Assembly: GCA_026874595.1 (NCBI GenBank)
Contig: CM049311.1
Coordinates: forward strand, 43,901,676 to 43,965,675
Length of the DNA stretch: 64,000 bases
Reading direction: 5' to 3'
Source of the DNA: Sipunculus nudus
Taxonomy: Eukaryota; Annelida; Sipuncula; Golfingiida; Sipunculidae
Positions 27,201 to 39,889 of the stretch are shown piece by piece; positions within the stretch are counted from its first letter, which is position 1, and each line of letters opens with the position of its first letter. The translations under genes and the position numbers were made by a program. The notes beneath the pieces were generated by a model. The model did no database searches, was not told the origin of the DNA, and saw only the letters and a program-made list of their open reading frames with translations.

Positions 27201-28580
27201 AAGCTACTCTTTTCAATCAATTCCTTTGAAATTTCAGATTTTAAAAGATTAAATCCTTATGTATATATGCTGTGAAAATTAAATCAACAGTGCTTACAGA
27301 AAAAAAAATGCCATTGCCAAAGTTGGACAAAATTTAGGGTATTGATTTTTTATTTAAGCTAATAACTTGAAAAATTTGCAAATTCAGATCTAATTTTGGG
27401 TAAACAATCGAATCTTGATTAAATAAAGTTATATTCCTGACAAAAAGTCTCCAGCTTCAGCAATTCTCATCTAAGGTGAGTAAATATATTTCTTGATTTT
27501 TAAAAAAGTGCATTATGTTTGGGCCCATAACTTAAAAAAAATACACAATACTGACATCATTTCTGGCATGTGCATAGCGAATGTATAGAAAAATATATAT
27601 ATTATATATGATTAAAGTCAGATCAGTGGTTTTGATATGAGGCAGTCTTAAAGTGTAACAATGGGTTTTTAATGGAAAAATGAAGTTTTTCATTGATATC
27701 TCCAAGGAATTAAGTCCTAGTGACCAAATTCTTGGCATGGTAGGGGATTTTGGAGAAATCCAACTGCATGCCAAATTTAAGGAACTTAGAGCTGAAGCTC
27801 GGGAGCTGAGCTCTAGCAAATTGCATAACACTAGCAATATGTGACATGGTGCTTGAAAACTTGAATAAAATCTACAGTTTTTGATCAACTGGTTTCAAAT
27901 TTTTGGTGTTAACAGTTGAAATGCTAACAAAAACATGCTGTGAAAATTAAATCCACAGTACTTACAGGAAAAAAACGTGCCATGGTCAAAGTTGGGCAAA
28001 ATTTAAGGTACCAATTTTTTATTTTTATTAATATTTTAAAAAATTTAAAAGATTTTCATCTAATTTTGGGTATACAATTTAATTTTGATTAATGAAAGTA
28101 ATATTACTGGAAAAAAAGTGCTTAGCTTTAACAAGTTTTGTGTTAAGTGATAAAATTTCTTTCCTGATTATTTACAAAATGCATTATGTTTGGGCCCATA
28201 ACTTTTTTAAATTATATAATACAGACCTAATTTCTGGCATGTACATAGGAATTATATAGAGGATTATTTATAGGAAATATGAGGAAAAACTGATGAGTGG
28301 TTTTGATATTAGGCAGTCCTGAAGTGTGAAAATAGGTTTTTAATAAAAAATTGAGGTTTTTTCTTAATTTCTCAAAGGAATGAAGTCGCAAAGACCCAGT
28401 TTTCGGCTTGGTAGGAGATCTTGGGGACATCTAACATTATGCTGAATTTTGGATTCCTAGGTCTTATGGTTTCAAAACGTGCCAAATCTACGGACGGACG
28501 GACGGACGGACAGACGGACGGACGACGGACAATGGACCACGACTATAGCTCAGATGACTTATAGTCAGCTGAGCTAAAAA
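24296..28580 (+). mobile_element. Family A element nested in family A
   Basis: A complete copy. The left end is ACAAGGGACCTATGGGTCAC with GCTCAGCTG; the right end has (GGAC)n (28492-28530), a hairpin at 28546-28576 and AAAA. Sequence left of 24296 (CAGTGCTTACAGGGA) and right of 28580 (TGTGCCATTGCC) is contiguous in related copies, where only an A run lies between. This fixes both boundaries to within the A run. No target duplication beyond A residues can be recognised. Confidence 0.8.
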
Positions 28581-29722
28581 TGTGCCATTGCCAAAGTTGG
28601 ACAAAATTTAAGGTATTGGTTTTTTATTTATGCTAATAACTTGAAAAATTTGCAAAATTCAGATCTAATTTTGGGTGAACAATTGAATCTTGATTAAATA
28701 AAGTTATATTCCTGAAAAAAAGTCTCCAGCTTCAGCAATTCTCATGTTAAGTGAGCAAATATATTTCCTGATTTAAAAAAAAACTGCATTATATTTGGGC
28801 CCATAACTTCAAAATAATACCCAAAACTAACCTAATTTTTGGTATGTGCACAGAAAATGTATGGAAAAATATGAATACTAAATATGATCAAAAACAGATC
28901 AGTGGTTTTGATATTAGGCAGCTTTGAAGTGTAACAATGGCTTTTTTATGGAAAACGGAGATTTTTCCTTAATATCTCTGAGGAAAGAAGTTCTAATGAC
29001 CCAATTTTCGGTATGGTAGGAGATTTTGGGGACATCTAATGGTATGCAGAATTTTGGATTTATAGGTCCAACGGTTTTAAAATGTGCCCTATTTATGGAC
29101 GGACGGCCGGACGGCCGGACGGACGGACGACGGACAAAGGACCACGACTATAGCTCAGATGACTTATAGTCAGCTGAGCTAAAAATCAAAATAAAAATTT
29201 TTGATGCGGGCGGTTCAAATTGATGCGGATGGTGCCCGAGAACCATACCTTTTATTTTTTTTGGCCTAAGGCAGTTGTTCCGGAGTGACCTGTGACAAAT
29301 TGCTGCCTCAAGCTACTGCACTGAGTGAACTCTTGGAATGCACCTGGCTAGACTGAGTGAACTTTTGACCTGTACCTGGCTGCACTGAGTGAACTCTTGA
29401 GCTATTGCATAATCTGACACAGTTGGCAGTTGTCAAAGCTATAAATAGATTCAGGCTGGATTTTGGTGCCAAATAGAATGCAGCTACTTCACTGAGTGAA
29501 CTCTTGACCTATACCTGGCTGCACTTCTTCCAATCCTGGCACTGTGCCAAAACTATTTATAGAGCTCACATCATCTTGGTTAATGGCCAACATCAAGGCA
29601 CTGGCAATCTGCCAATGGTAAACCAAGTGCTGCTGTCTTAACACAAAAGTGGTCCCTACTTGAAATAACTTTGAAATTTATTTTCCCAATATAAAATGCT
29701 TTTCAGCTGACTTTTCATAAAA

Positions 29723-32563
29723 ACAAGGCCTACAGGTCTAATGCAAACCTGTGCAAAGTTTGGGAGTATGAATGGAGGTTTATTTTTTAAATTTAATATT
29801 GATCCTCTTAAGTCCTGCATATCTACCTTAGTCATTACGATTTCAGCAAAATGGAGATTTCGGACCTGCAAGTTTCAGACTAGGACATTTTAAAACTAGA
29901 ATATGGGTAGTCAACTATATGTATCCGAAAAAAATCAGAGTGGGACGGGTGAAGTGAGGCATGGATTAAGTGGCAAAGGGAATAGAGTGAGGTGTGTTGC
30001 ATAATAGCATGGATGTCTGCAGCGTAAATGTGAATGTAGGTGGTGCCACCTGTCATAAAATCGAGTAAGCTGTCCAGGATGTATAAACCTGCAAAATTTC
30101 AGGTGGATAAGTCAAACCACTGCTGAGATAGGAGTGATTTTATCCCAAGGCAGATGAACAGATGGATGCTGTGCATAAGTGGTTACAGGTGGCGCCACCA
30201 GTTTTGCCTATGATGAAGAGTTATATGTGAGATCTATACACAAGCAAAATTTTAGCCCAATCGGTCAAAAGGTTCCCAAGATATGAGCTTGGATGTCTGC
30301 AGAGTAAACCTGAATGTAGGTGGCGCCACCTGTCATAAAAACGAGTAAGCTGTCCAGGATGTATAAACCTGCAAAATTTCAGGTGAATAAGTCAAACCAC
30401 TGCTGAGATATGAGTGATTTTATCCCAAGGCAGATGAACAGAAGGACCCTGTGCATAAATGGTTGCAGGTGGCGCCACCAGTTTTGCCTATGATGAAGAG
30501 CTATGTGTGATCTATACACATGCAAAATTTTCGCCCAATCGGTTAAACCTTTTCCGAGATATGAGCTTGGATGTCTGCAGAGTAAACCTGAATGTAGGTG
30601 GCGCCACCAGTCATAAAATCTAGAAAGCTGTCCAGGATGTATAAACCTGCAAAATTTCAGGTGGATAAGTCAAACCACTTCTGAGATATTATCCCATATT
30701 ATCTGAGTGATATTATCCCTAGGCAGATAAACAGATGGACGCTGTGCAAAAATGGTTGCAGATGGTGCCACCATTTTTAGTGTATGTTATAAAGCTATCA
30801 AAGGGCTACATTTGTGTAAAATTTTTAGCCTGATCGGTCAAACGGTTCCCGAGATATGTGGGTTTATGTGTGGAAACAGACACACAAATGGACGCTGGGC
30901 AGCAAGGAAAGGTCAAAGGTCAACACAAAATGAGGGTGCAGCAGTTCACATGTTACCTGATGATAAACCCGATTCGCTTAAAATGCAAACTTAGTTTTTT
31001 CTGAAAGATATAGTTCCAATAATCTGGGAATTCTGCATCTATACATTGTGTCTAGACGTCTAGACGCTTTGTCTAGACACCCACCAGAGCCAGGTCAGTT
31101 GCCATGGTGATGTCTGGACCCCACCCGTTTGTACTGAGTGACCCCTTGACTTGGCTGCTGAAACTCAGCATGGGGTCAAATCTGTTTTCAAACACAGAAA
31201 GCCTTTCTCAATTGGCTACAATGCTTTTTTAAAGCTGTACTTACCCAATCTATTCTTATAAAACTGGCAGAACCCTACCATAGAATAATTCTTGTAAAGT
31301 TTAAACCAAGCAGCTGAACAGTTTCATCATAAATCAGGGTATAAGCTGGAATAGTTTAAAATTACATTTTTGCTAGTAAAAAACACATCAATGTAGGTGG
31401 CACCACCAATACCTCAATTTCAGATATGACATATGTGACAAACATTGGTATAAAATTTGGTGATGATAGCTCTAGCCGTTTCTGAGATTTTAATTTTAGT
31501 CTGCTTTTTTGGACAGATGACTAAGTTCAACCTCCTGTAACTCAGCCAAAAATCTCCAAACTGGAACCATTCGAACAAACTTGAGAGAGACTGTTTCAGG
31601 GATCATTATTCTTGTAAAATATTTAACAAACTTGCTTCAGTGGCATCAGTCAAAAAACGTTTCACAGGTTTATAAATCATATAAGAAGATACATCAAACT
31701 GGCTAAGTTCAGCTTCCCGTAACTCAGCCAAAAAGCACTGAACCAAAACCATTTGAAAAAACTTGAATTATCAACATCTACAGATAATTATTGTGTGAGA
31801 TTTAAGAATATGGCCCTGTGGTTTTTGAGAAGAAGATCTTTGTACCAACTGAGCTAAAATGGGCTGTTATGGCATATGACTAAATTCAGCTTCCCATAAC
31901 TTAGCCGAAAGTCACTGAAAAGAGACCATTTGAACAAACTTCAGAAAGCACTACCCTAGGATCATTTCTGTGCGATATTAAACATTTTGGCCATATGCTT
32001 TCAGAGAAGAAGTTTTTTGTAGCCCTCAGTGTGATATAGGCACTGATGACCCCGTACAAAAAAGCCTGATGCAGGTGGCGCCACCAATACCTCAATTTCA
32101 GATATGACCTATATGACCAACATTGGCATAAAATTTGGTGATGATAGCTCTAACCGTTTCTGAGATTTAAATTTTAATATGCTTTTTTGCACAGTTAACA
32201 AAGTTTAACCTCCTGTAACTCGGCCAAAAATCTCCGAACTGGAACCATTCAAACAAACTTTAGCAAGATTGTTCCAGGGATCATTTCTGTGAAATATTGG
32301 AAAATTTGGCTGGACAGTTTCGGACAAGAAGATTTTTAGAGCTTTTTTAGCTTTTTCCCTATAAAATCTAAGAAAATTCAGTTAGAAAAAAAATAAACAA
32401 AATCCGATAGAGTTTTTTCAGATGACTGATTATTTGCAAAATATTTGGTGATGCTAGCTTCTGCCAATTTTGAGATAGCTATGGTTAACGTTCAGACAAC
32501 GCACAACGCACGACACCAGACGGACGCCGCCGCATGATCCCATAAGTTACAGGTTTGCTAAAA
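29723..32563 (+). mobile_element. Family B element
   Basis: The left end has ACAAGGCCTACAGG and GCAAACCTGTG. A tandem array at 30010-30900 has GGTGGCGCCACC palindromes at 30188, 30318, 30478 and 30597. The right end is ACAGGTTTGC at 32549-32558, followed by an A run and preceded by ACGCACAACGCACGACACC-type simple repeats. Confidence 0.75.
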
Positions 32564-33970
32564 AATTCAGGAATATATGTAAAATTATAACGAATGCATA
32601 CTGAATGCAAAATAAAAATAAAGAAATATCTCATTGATAGCAAATTTTTGAATTAAGTTGAGTAGGGATACCAATAGATTATAATCCACGTACAGTTGTC
32701 TTTATATAACCACAGAGAGCTGAATATCCATGATTGTAACATTACCTGGTATGATGAATAACTTAAAAAGTATATATCTAAATTTTTTAAAAGCTTTTAA
32801 AAAACTTTCTTGTCAATATTAACCAAAGATAACCTGAAATCTAAATGTCTAGTGGCACGATGTAATAGATGCTGATAAACTGGTGCCAGGCTAGATGTAA
32901 CAGCATAACACAGCTAACATATATGGTAAAATGACTCAATTCAATCTCCATAATTCAGCCAAAAATCATTCATATGGAACCATTAATGACAATTATTATA
33001 AGAATTATTGTAGGGATTATTCTTGTAAAATATTTAACAAACTTGCTTCAGTGGCATCAGTTGAAAAACGTTTCACAGGTTTATAAATCATATAGGAAGA
33101 TACATCAAACTGGCTAAGTTCAGCTTCCCGTAACTCAGCCAAAAAGCACTGAACCAAAACCATTTGAACAAACTTGAATTATCAACATCTACAGATAATT
33201 ATTGTGTGAGATTTAAGAATTTGGCCCTGTGGTTTTTGAGAAGAAGATCTTTGTACCAACTGAGCTAAAATGGGCTGTTATGGCATATGACTAAATTCAG
33301 CTTCCCATAACTTAGCCAAAAGTCACTGAAAAGAGACCATTTGAACAAACTTCAGAAAGCACTACCCTAGGATCATTTCTGTGCGATATTAAACATTTTG
33401 GCCATATGCTTTCAGAGAAGAAGTTTTTTGTAGCCCTCAGTGTGATATAGGCACTGATGACCCCGTACAAAAAGCCTGATGCAGGTGGCGCCACCAATAC
33501 CTCAATTTCAGATATGACCTATATGACCAACATTGGCATAAAAATTTGGTGATGATAGCTCTAACCGTTTCTGAGATTTAAATTTTAATATGCTTTTTTG
33601 CACAGTTAACGAAGTTCAACCTCCTGTAACTAGGCCAAAAATCTCCGAACTGGAACCATTCAAACAAGCTTTAGAAAGATTGTTCCAGTGATCATTTCTT
33701 TGAAATATTGGAAAATTTGGCTGGACAGTTTTGGAGAAGAAGATTTTTAGAGCTTTTTTAGCTTTTTCCCTATAAAATCTAAGAGAATGCAGTTAGAAAA
33801 AAATGAACAAAATCCGATATAGTTTTTTGGATGACTGATTATTTGCAAAAAATTTGGTGATGCTAGCTCCTGCCATTTTTGAGATAGCTATGGTTAACGT
33901 ACAGACGATGCACGATGCACGACACGACGCACGACGCCGCACCATCGCATAAGCTCACAGGTTCGCTAAA
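32564..33970 (+). mobile_element. Family B, second serial right end
   Basis: The sequence continues past the first right end through a spacer like 11560-11840, then repeats about 950 bp of the B 3' part. Positions 33014-33966 are nearly identical to 31605-32558. It ends at CACAGGTTCGC (33956-33966) and an A run. The near-identity of the two 950-bp segments suggests a recent duplication. Confidence 0.75.
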
Positions 33971-34752
33971 AAATACAGGTGGCGCCATCAGTCTGCAGAA
34001 ACTGATGGTATTCTCCATGATCAATATCAATGCAAGGAATCATGGTGATCAATGCATTAGTTGTACAGATACTTCAGCTTTTGTATCAAATTTTTCATTA
34101 TGCTGGGGGGTTCTTTGGAGCCCCATAGCTTGAAGAATATGGGTAACAGAGACCTAATTACAGGTTTCCAAGGAGCTTTTTCATGGACCTCTTTGGATGA
34201 AAAGTAAGAAGATTCCAGGTCCAGCGGTTATGATTTGTGCCTTGTTAACAGACAGATGGCCAGATGGCAGGATGGCTGGATTGCCAGACGGCCGGACAGA
34301 CGACGGACAAAGAGTGATTGCTATAGCTCAGATGACTTACAGTCAGGTGAGCAAAAATTTCGTAAAAATTAGAAAAAGTACAGGTGGCGCCACCAGTTTG
34401 CAGGAACTGATGGAACACTCCATGATCAATATTCATGCAAAAAATCATTGTGGTCAAGGCAGTAGTTATTCAGGTACTGAAGTTTTTGTATCAAATTTTG
34501 TATTACTCTGGGGGGGGGGGGGGTACTTACGAGACCCATAGCTCGGAGAATATGGGTAACAGAGACCTAATTTCAAGTTTCCAAGGAGATTTTTAATGGA
34601 CCTCCCTTGATGTAAAGTTAGAAGATTCCAGGCCCAGCGGTTATGACTTGTGCCCTGCTAACAGACGGACAGCCGGACAGCTGGACAGACAGACGACGGA
34701 CAAAGAGTGATCGCTATAGCTCAGATGAATTTCAGTCAGCTGAGCTAAAAAA
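33971..34752 (+). mobile_element. 310-bp units joined to two family A right ends
   Basis: Two units of the repeat seen at 18610-19575 (starting at 33973 and 34380) each end in a GGAC/GGCC simple repeat and a family A-type right hairpin: 34324-34353, degenerate with the final GCTA lost, and 34717-34747. This shows that A ends can cap a body found without them elsewhere. Confidence 0.65.
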
Positions 34753-35041
34753 ATTGGGTGATATTTTACGACCAAACTCTCTCATGATCAAGTCATAGTT
34801 TCATGAATTTCTTCTACTTTATTTGAACTGTGGACAAACACACAGCGTGTCGTTACTTTCAGTTCTAACCAAAGTTTATGCGCATCCACAGATATGCATA
34901 AACTGCAGAGGTTAAATGATTTAAGGAAAGTGTACATCAGAGGAAAACACCATAATAATTGGTGATGAACTGGTGCGCAACTTTTGAGTCCCCTTTCACA
35001 CCACCAAAACTTGTGAACGTGTGTAATCTGATTCAAAATTA
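34753..35041. other. Unannotated spacer
   Basis: No gene or repeat is recognised. A minus-strand frame of 82 codons (35036 to 34788) has no familiar motif and I do not treat it as a gene. Confidence 0.4.
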
Positions 35042-35045
35042 TTAA

Positions 35046-37708
35046 AGGGACATAATCAGGCGCAATATTATGCCTCTTCTTTCATACTATCATTTCAGTT
35101 TTCCTTTATGCAAAAGTTTCCCAGCAAGACCATTCTAGCAAACAGTCTCAGTACCTAACACACGACTGTTCAACACCTTGTTATGGCTTTACTGTAAATC
35201 CTGTTTTTATCGCCGCGGCCTTAAAAACAAACTCAAAATCGAAAATCTCAACTTATTTTCTGAACTCAGGATGCGGCCATAAACAGATGGTTCATCAGAA
35301 ATGAACTGTGAGAAGAACTCTCTCCTGGACATGGCGCTCCTTTAGGTGATTATAGGAGATCAAGCACACAACAGAGGAAATACTCTTTGTAGTCACAGAA
35401 TTATTGTATAAAATTGTATAGTCTAAATGTTCATATAAAATATAATAATTATTTGCAATCAATTGAACAATAACAATAAACATTGAACAATAACAACACT
35501 TATTACGAGATTAAAATGAATGAAATTATTCATGGTGAGGACTCTGGGTGAAGTCTGTTGGAAAAAATTCGGTATTACCGATCATAATTTTGACGGAGCC
35601 GGATTGCCTTGGAAACTATGTTGTTTATAAAAAGAAAATCAAAATATGTAATTTAGAACACTATAAAATCTTCATAAAAGTTCAAATTTAGCAGGTTACT
35701 TACTGATGTTTTTTATAATGTCTGATACATGTACCTCAATATTGAATAGCCCATCTTCTCACCCCCATGTCATGTTTCTGGAAAACCATCCTTGAATGTG
35801 TATAGCTCGGTCATTTACTTCTGTTTAATCTTTGTTTTTTTTTATTCAATCACGGATATATTGTATGAATGGAAATACTGTTAGAGGGGAAACCCGCTTG
35901 TAGATATATATGGTAGAACATGTCACCACGGCCAATGGAATTTGGTGAATATACAGATTTTACATGCCGTGCCGTATTCTTGTTTGCTTCTGATTTTCCA
36001 ATATATTTTGGATAGAAATATTCTGCTGATCCATTTAAAGTCACTAAAAGTAATATTTTGAAATCTTAATCTATGATGAAAACTCCATTTCTTGAATAAC
36101 TCGGAAGATTCGAATCATTTTCATACCAGTTACTTTGGTATTATCATCGTCACATCGTACGTTGACATCGCTCCATGTCACACTTTGCTGAAGCCTTTGA
36201 AAACATCGCTGGTCAACTTAACTAAATATCAAAATAACTGAAGTTACCTTGTCGAGATACGCACGTATAGCAAACATGACTCGTGAAAACGAGTGATTTT
36301 AAAGTGAAATTAAAACGGCCTGTAGAGGTAAGCAAGTTTTTTTCCTCAAGAAAGTTTCCGTGTAGGTTGCCATCTTGTCAAGGTAGTGTTCCCGCAAGGC
36401 ACACTGGGACGGAATAGGTGGCTGTTCTGTTTACCACCCACCGCGTACAGCCATTCAAAATATTCTTAGCAGAACACCAGGGCTTTTCAGCACATGGTGG
36501 CACTCAAACTTGATTTTAAAATGATCGTCAGCCATTGTGCGACTCTTTACAATGTCAGCTTTTTATTCATTTTACTTTCTAAACAAATAATCGTTGCTAA
36601 ATAATGCTGCAAATGAGTTAAAAGGCATTTATTTCAATGTTGCTTGACCAAGCCCAACGAAGTGGGCTGCTGTGTTACAGCAGGGGTGTTTTAAACGTAT
36701 TTTTTGGTAACAATTACCAAGATTTTTAAAACAAGTTATATATCGCACGATTGATATACATGTCAAGGTTCTACATTTAAATTTTTATATGTATACCACG
36801 AGCCATGATTAAGTTCGTGCAGGCTGAAAATCTGACAGTTTCAGCAGTCTTAGCCATCATGTCGCCCCCTGAATGCTACTGCGTGATGGTGCGTAATAGT
36901 AGTTAGTATTCAGGCTTTTTGCTTCAATAAATGTACATATAAACCTCAATTCAGTGTGTTCATACTATGGTCTTTGACAGTTGCATGTACATGCAAAGAA
37001 GTGTTTTGATGCATACAAGAATCGTTTTGCGTAACCACAATTTCAACGAAAGATCGTTCAGGGAATCTTTCTTTTTCTGATAAATGCCTCTCCATCCATG
37101 TGCAAAAGTCGTTAGTAACATACAGATATTTTGTCCCTATCTCGAGCGTTAAATATATTTAATATACGTAATCTGGCAACATATTTAACCTCTGTAATTA
37201 ATACTTTTTATTCTATTATCACTACCCTCAGGCCAGAGAAGAAGTCGGGGTGCGGCCTTTAAGGGGGTTTTTGGGTATTTGGACCCTAGTGGGAGCTCCT
37301 TTAAGAGACCTTGCAAACTCAGGGTGCAGCTATATATAGACGTGCGGCCATAAAAACAAGATTTATGGTACATGTGTCTGTATACCATAACAAAGCTGAT
37401 GACTGGAGGTCTGACTGTGAGCCGCAACTCCCAGCGTTTCAGCCAGTGGGAACATGTATTTCATTTTTAGGACCAAGTCAGTCAGGGCATTTCTTGATTG
37501 ACATGAGTTGTGGCTCCATGAAACACAGCCCCACATGCTGTGTTTATGTTGCCACCTGTGTTCGTGCCCGGTTCACTGTTTTTAACATTCGTTTACAGGA
37601 GTAAGCAAACAGTTTCAAGGCATTATTTTGGCAGGTACAGATTTATTTTAAAGGGAAAAAGCTATTTAAGGTGTTAATTCAACATGCTTTATACGTGATT
37701 GGGTCCCT
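35046..37708. mobile_element. TTAA-flanked (piggyBac-like) MITE, split by another element
   Basis: Flanked on both sides by TTAA (35042-35045 and 37709-37712), with short inverted ends AGGGACATAATCA and TGATTGGGTCCCT. Without the insertion at 35195-37365 the element is about 492 bp, very close to the 489-bp uninterrupted copy at 46665-47153, which it matches along its length. TTAA duplication is characteristic of the piggyBac superfamily. No transposase is present. Confidence 0.75.
35195..37365. mobile_element. TIR element nested in the TTAA element
   Basis: Inverted ends TAAATCCTGTTTTTATCGCC at left and the reverse complement of TAAATCTTGTTTTTATGGCC at right, followed by further GCGGCC-rich similarity. 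The flanks (35046-35194 and 37366-37708) rejoin into the TTAA element with about 20 host bases unaccounted for. The interior holds no recognised protein. The exact tips and target duplication are uncertain by a few bases. Confidence 0.6.
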
Positions 37709-37712
37709 TTAA

Positions 37713-38298
37713 GTGTTATCTACATTGAATTACTCCGCAGGTACCCCCCCTGGTCATGAGACCCGTGGTAGTCTAAACATGCAGATGATGTCTGACCAAA
37801 AAAAAAGTGACATGCAGGTAAATACGGGAACAAGCTTTGAATTTGAAAAAGTGGTTACTTTCAGGTTTTTGGTATCCAGTTATTTGCTTCCTTCAAATTC
37901 ATACTGAAATAAAATTAATTCAGTTTCTGCAAAACAGAAAGTAAGACTTGTGTTAGGCCTATCCTCTAAAAATTTAAGAAAAGTAAGTTTTTTAAGGCCT
38001 TATTTTTGCAAAATGAAAAGTAAGACTTTGTAAGACTGTGCACAAAGCTTGGTCTTCACCCATGAGTGGGGAGACATGACAAGTGTAGGTCACACCATAC
38101 AGGCCTAAATGTCTCCACCCATGAGAGGGGAGACAGGATATAAGTGTAGGTCACACCATACAGGCCCAAATGTCTCCACCCATGAGAGGGGAGACATGAT
38201 TAGTGTAGGTCACACCAGTTCTACTTTGACCCTAGAACCATACTAAGTTTTTAAAAATTCCATCCTGTGTTTTCAGAGGAGTTCTCAAGAAAACAACA
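37713..38298. repeat. Spacer containing a 60-bp tandem repeat (38053-38216)
   Basis: Three units of 59-61 bp share 'CACCCATGAG', 'GGGGAGACA' and 'AGTGTAGGTCACACCA' and start near 38057, 38116 and 38177. The remainder of the stretch shows nothing recognisable. Confidence 0.8.
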
Positions 38299-39889
38299 TA
38301 CCGTTTTCCCCCATGGATAATCCGCTACCGTTGATAATCCGCACCCCTATTTAGAGCAACAATTTCTGAGGAAAAACACATAACCCTGTGTATAATACGC
38401 AGCCTGTTTCTGGCCAAAATCTTTAATGCTGCAACTTGTTTTTGCTGTAGTAATCGAATATGCACTGGCTCCATGGAGGTAAACTTTGCCAGTCAGACCG
38501 ACAAGTCTCTTAGAAGAAGATCGTTACACTTAAAATAGCAAAAAGGTTATTCTCCTTTAGCTGTCAAATGTAAAAAAGGGTGCTGTTAAGTGTACAATAC
38601 TGACACGTACCTGTTTTAAGTAAGATATAATATACTGAACAACCACCTGTAAAATGCGAGCAAATTACGACCAATTTATATCAGTCCCTTTCGAAACTCT
38701 GTTATATTATCAATTTATAAATGCTGTGAAATACGACCACCTGGCTATTACAGATTACGAGTTTTTTTCTGACCAAAGTGATATATTACTATTAAATTGA
38801 CCTGCCTAATACGGGCCATTGTGTTTATCCAGCGCTGACCCGGTTGATTGCCCATGGGTTAAGTCGCGGTCACCTGTATGTACTCACTGTTTGTTCTATT
38901 GTTGTGCGAATGTACCGACTACCGAACCCTTGCTGGTGCCTGGTATTCTAGGCACCTGGGGCAGACCCTGGACTTCCCCTGACCATGTGCTAACTCACAC
39001 GACCTGCTTATCCGCGCAAGTGGAGGTGCCCTGATCTTTGATCTTTGCCCCCGTGGTTTGTCTTTCATCTATATAGTGCAATACTCAACATGAAAGATTT
39101 TCTTTCAAGAGTGCATGACCTATGATGTTCTATATATATATAGTTTAGTATAAAAAAAAATCCCCCAACCTTTGTTATCAAGTTATAACACCATGGCCGT
39201 GATAACATTAATTTGTACAACTGATCAATCTAACCATGACGATGTACAAAATAGGGTAATTAATCAACTAAAGGAACCACTAGGCAATTATTCCTCCCTT
39301 GGCTCAATTTGTTTAGGAAGTATTTAAGTGTATCACGGATCATTTCCAAAGAGAATTAATGACCCGGTATAACAACCCCAGTGCTGGTGCGCAAAGCGCC
39401 ATCTACCAACTGACATGACATTAAATGAAGTCGGCCGAACCATGCACAGTCATGCATATTTCAGTTCACAAATCATCAATGTACTTCGGCTGTAAGCCAC
39501 ATTAAAGGTATATTTTAAGTTTGAGAAATTATGATAGTAAATAAAACCTATTATAATGTTTTCTTATGCCTAATTTGATAAGGTTCAGTGAGTATACACT
39601 TAGTTTGCATAAAAACCTTTATTATCACTCACCGTCGGCCCACAATACGATGTCCAATGTGAAGGGGTAAATAGTTTGGAATTATGCTTCCATGTATAAT
39701 ACGCATCAATGTTTTTTATTTCAATTTCATGGAGAACTAGATGTGTCGGAACGACACGAATGCCCCCGCCTTGGGCAAATTAGAAACATTTGTAAAATTT
39801 GGAAAATTTTTTAAGTTCAGGAGGTGTCGTATGGTCAAAAGTAGGTCAACAAGGGCAAAATGCAAACTCGATCTGTAACGGGTCATTAT

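Larger units (their letters stand above)
21815..29186 (+). mobile_element. Family A element, outer copy
   Basis: The left end reads ACAAGG, the perfect palindrome GACCCATGGGTC, then GCGCTCAGCTGA. The body runs to 24295, is broken by another complete A copy (24296-28580), and resumes at 28581. The right end has a GGAC/GGCC simple repeat (29098-29135), a hairpin (29151-29181) and AAAAAT. Continuity across the break is shown by paralogues at 5270-5310 and 27290-27320, where the two edges are adjacent. Confidence 0.75.
21619..29262. mobile_element. Small TIR element (about 270 bp) split by a family A insertion
   Basis: Inverted ends read TAAGGTATGGTTCTCAGGCAC (about 21628-21648) and GGTGCCCGAGAACCATACC (29241-29259), each next to an A/T run. 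It lies in a family B host and is probably flanked by a 6-bp duplication TAAGGC (about 21613-21618 and 29263-29268). Without the nested A sequence it is only about 196 plus 76 bp, so it is a MITE-like element. Confidence 0.55.
19579..29722 (+). mobile_element. Family B element, interrupted
   Basis: The left end at 19579 (ACAAGGCCTACAGGC, then GCGAACCT) is followed by a B tandem array at about 19910-21160. B sequence stops at about 21618 and resumes at about 29263. The phrases on each side, 'GGCTTAGGTTAGTAAGGC' and 'GGCAGTTGTTCC', are adjacent in the uninterrupted copy near 9420-9445. A further B left end begins at 29723. Confidence 0.7.
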
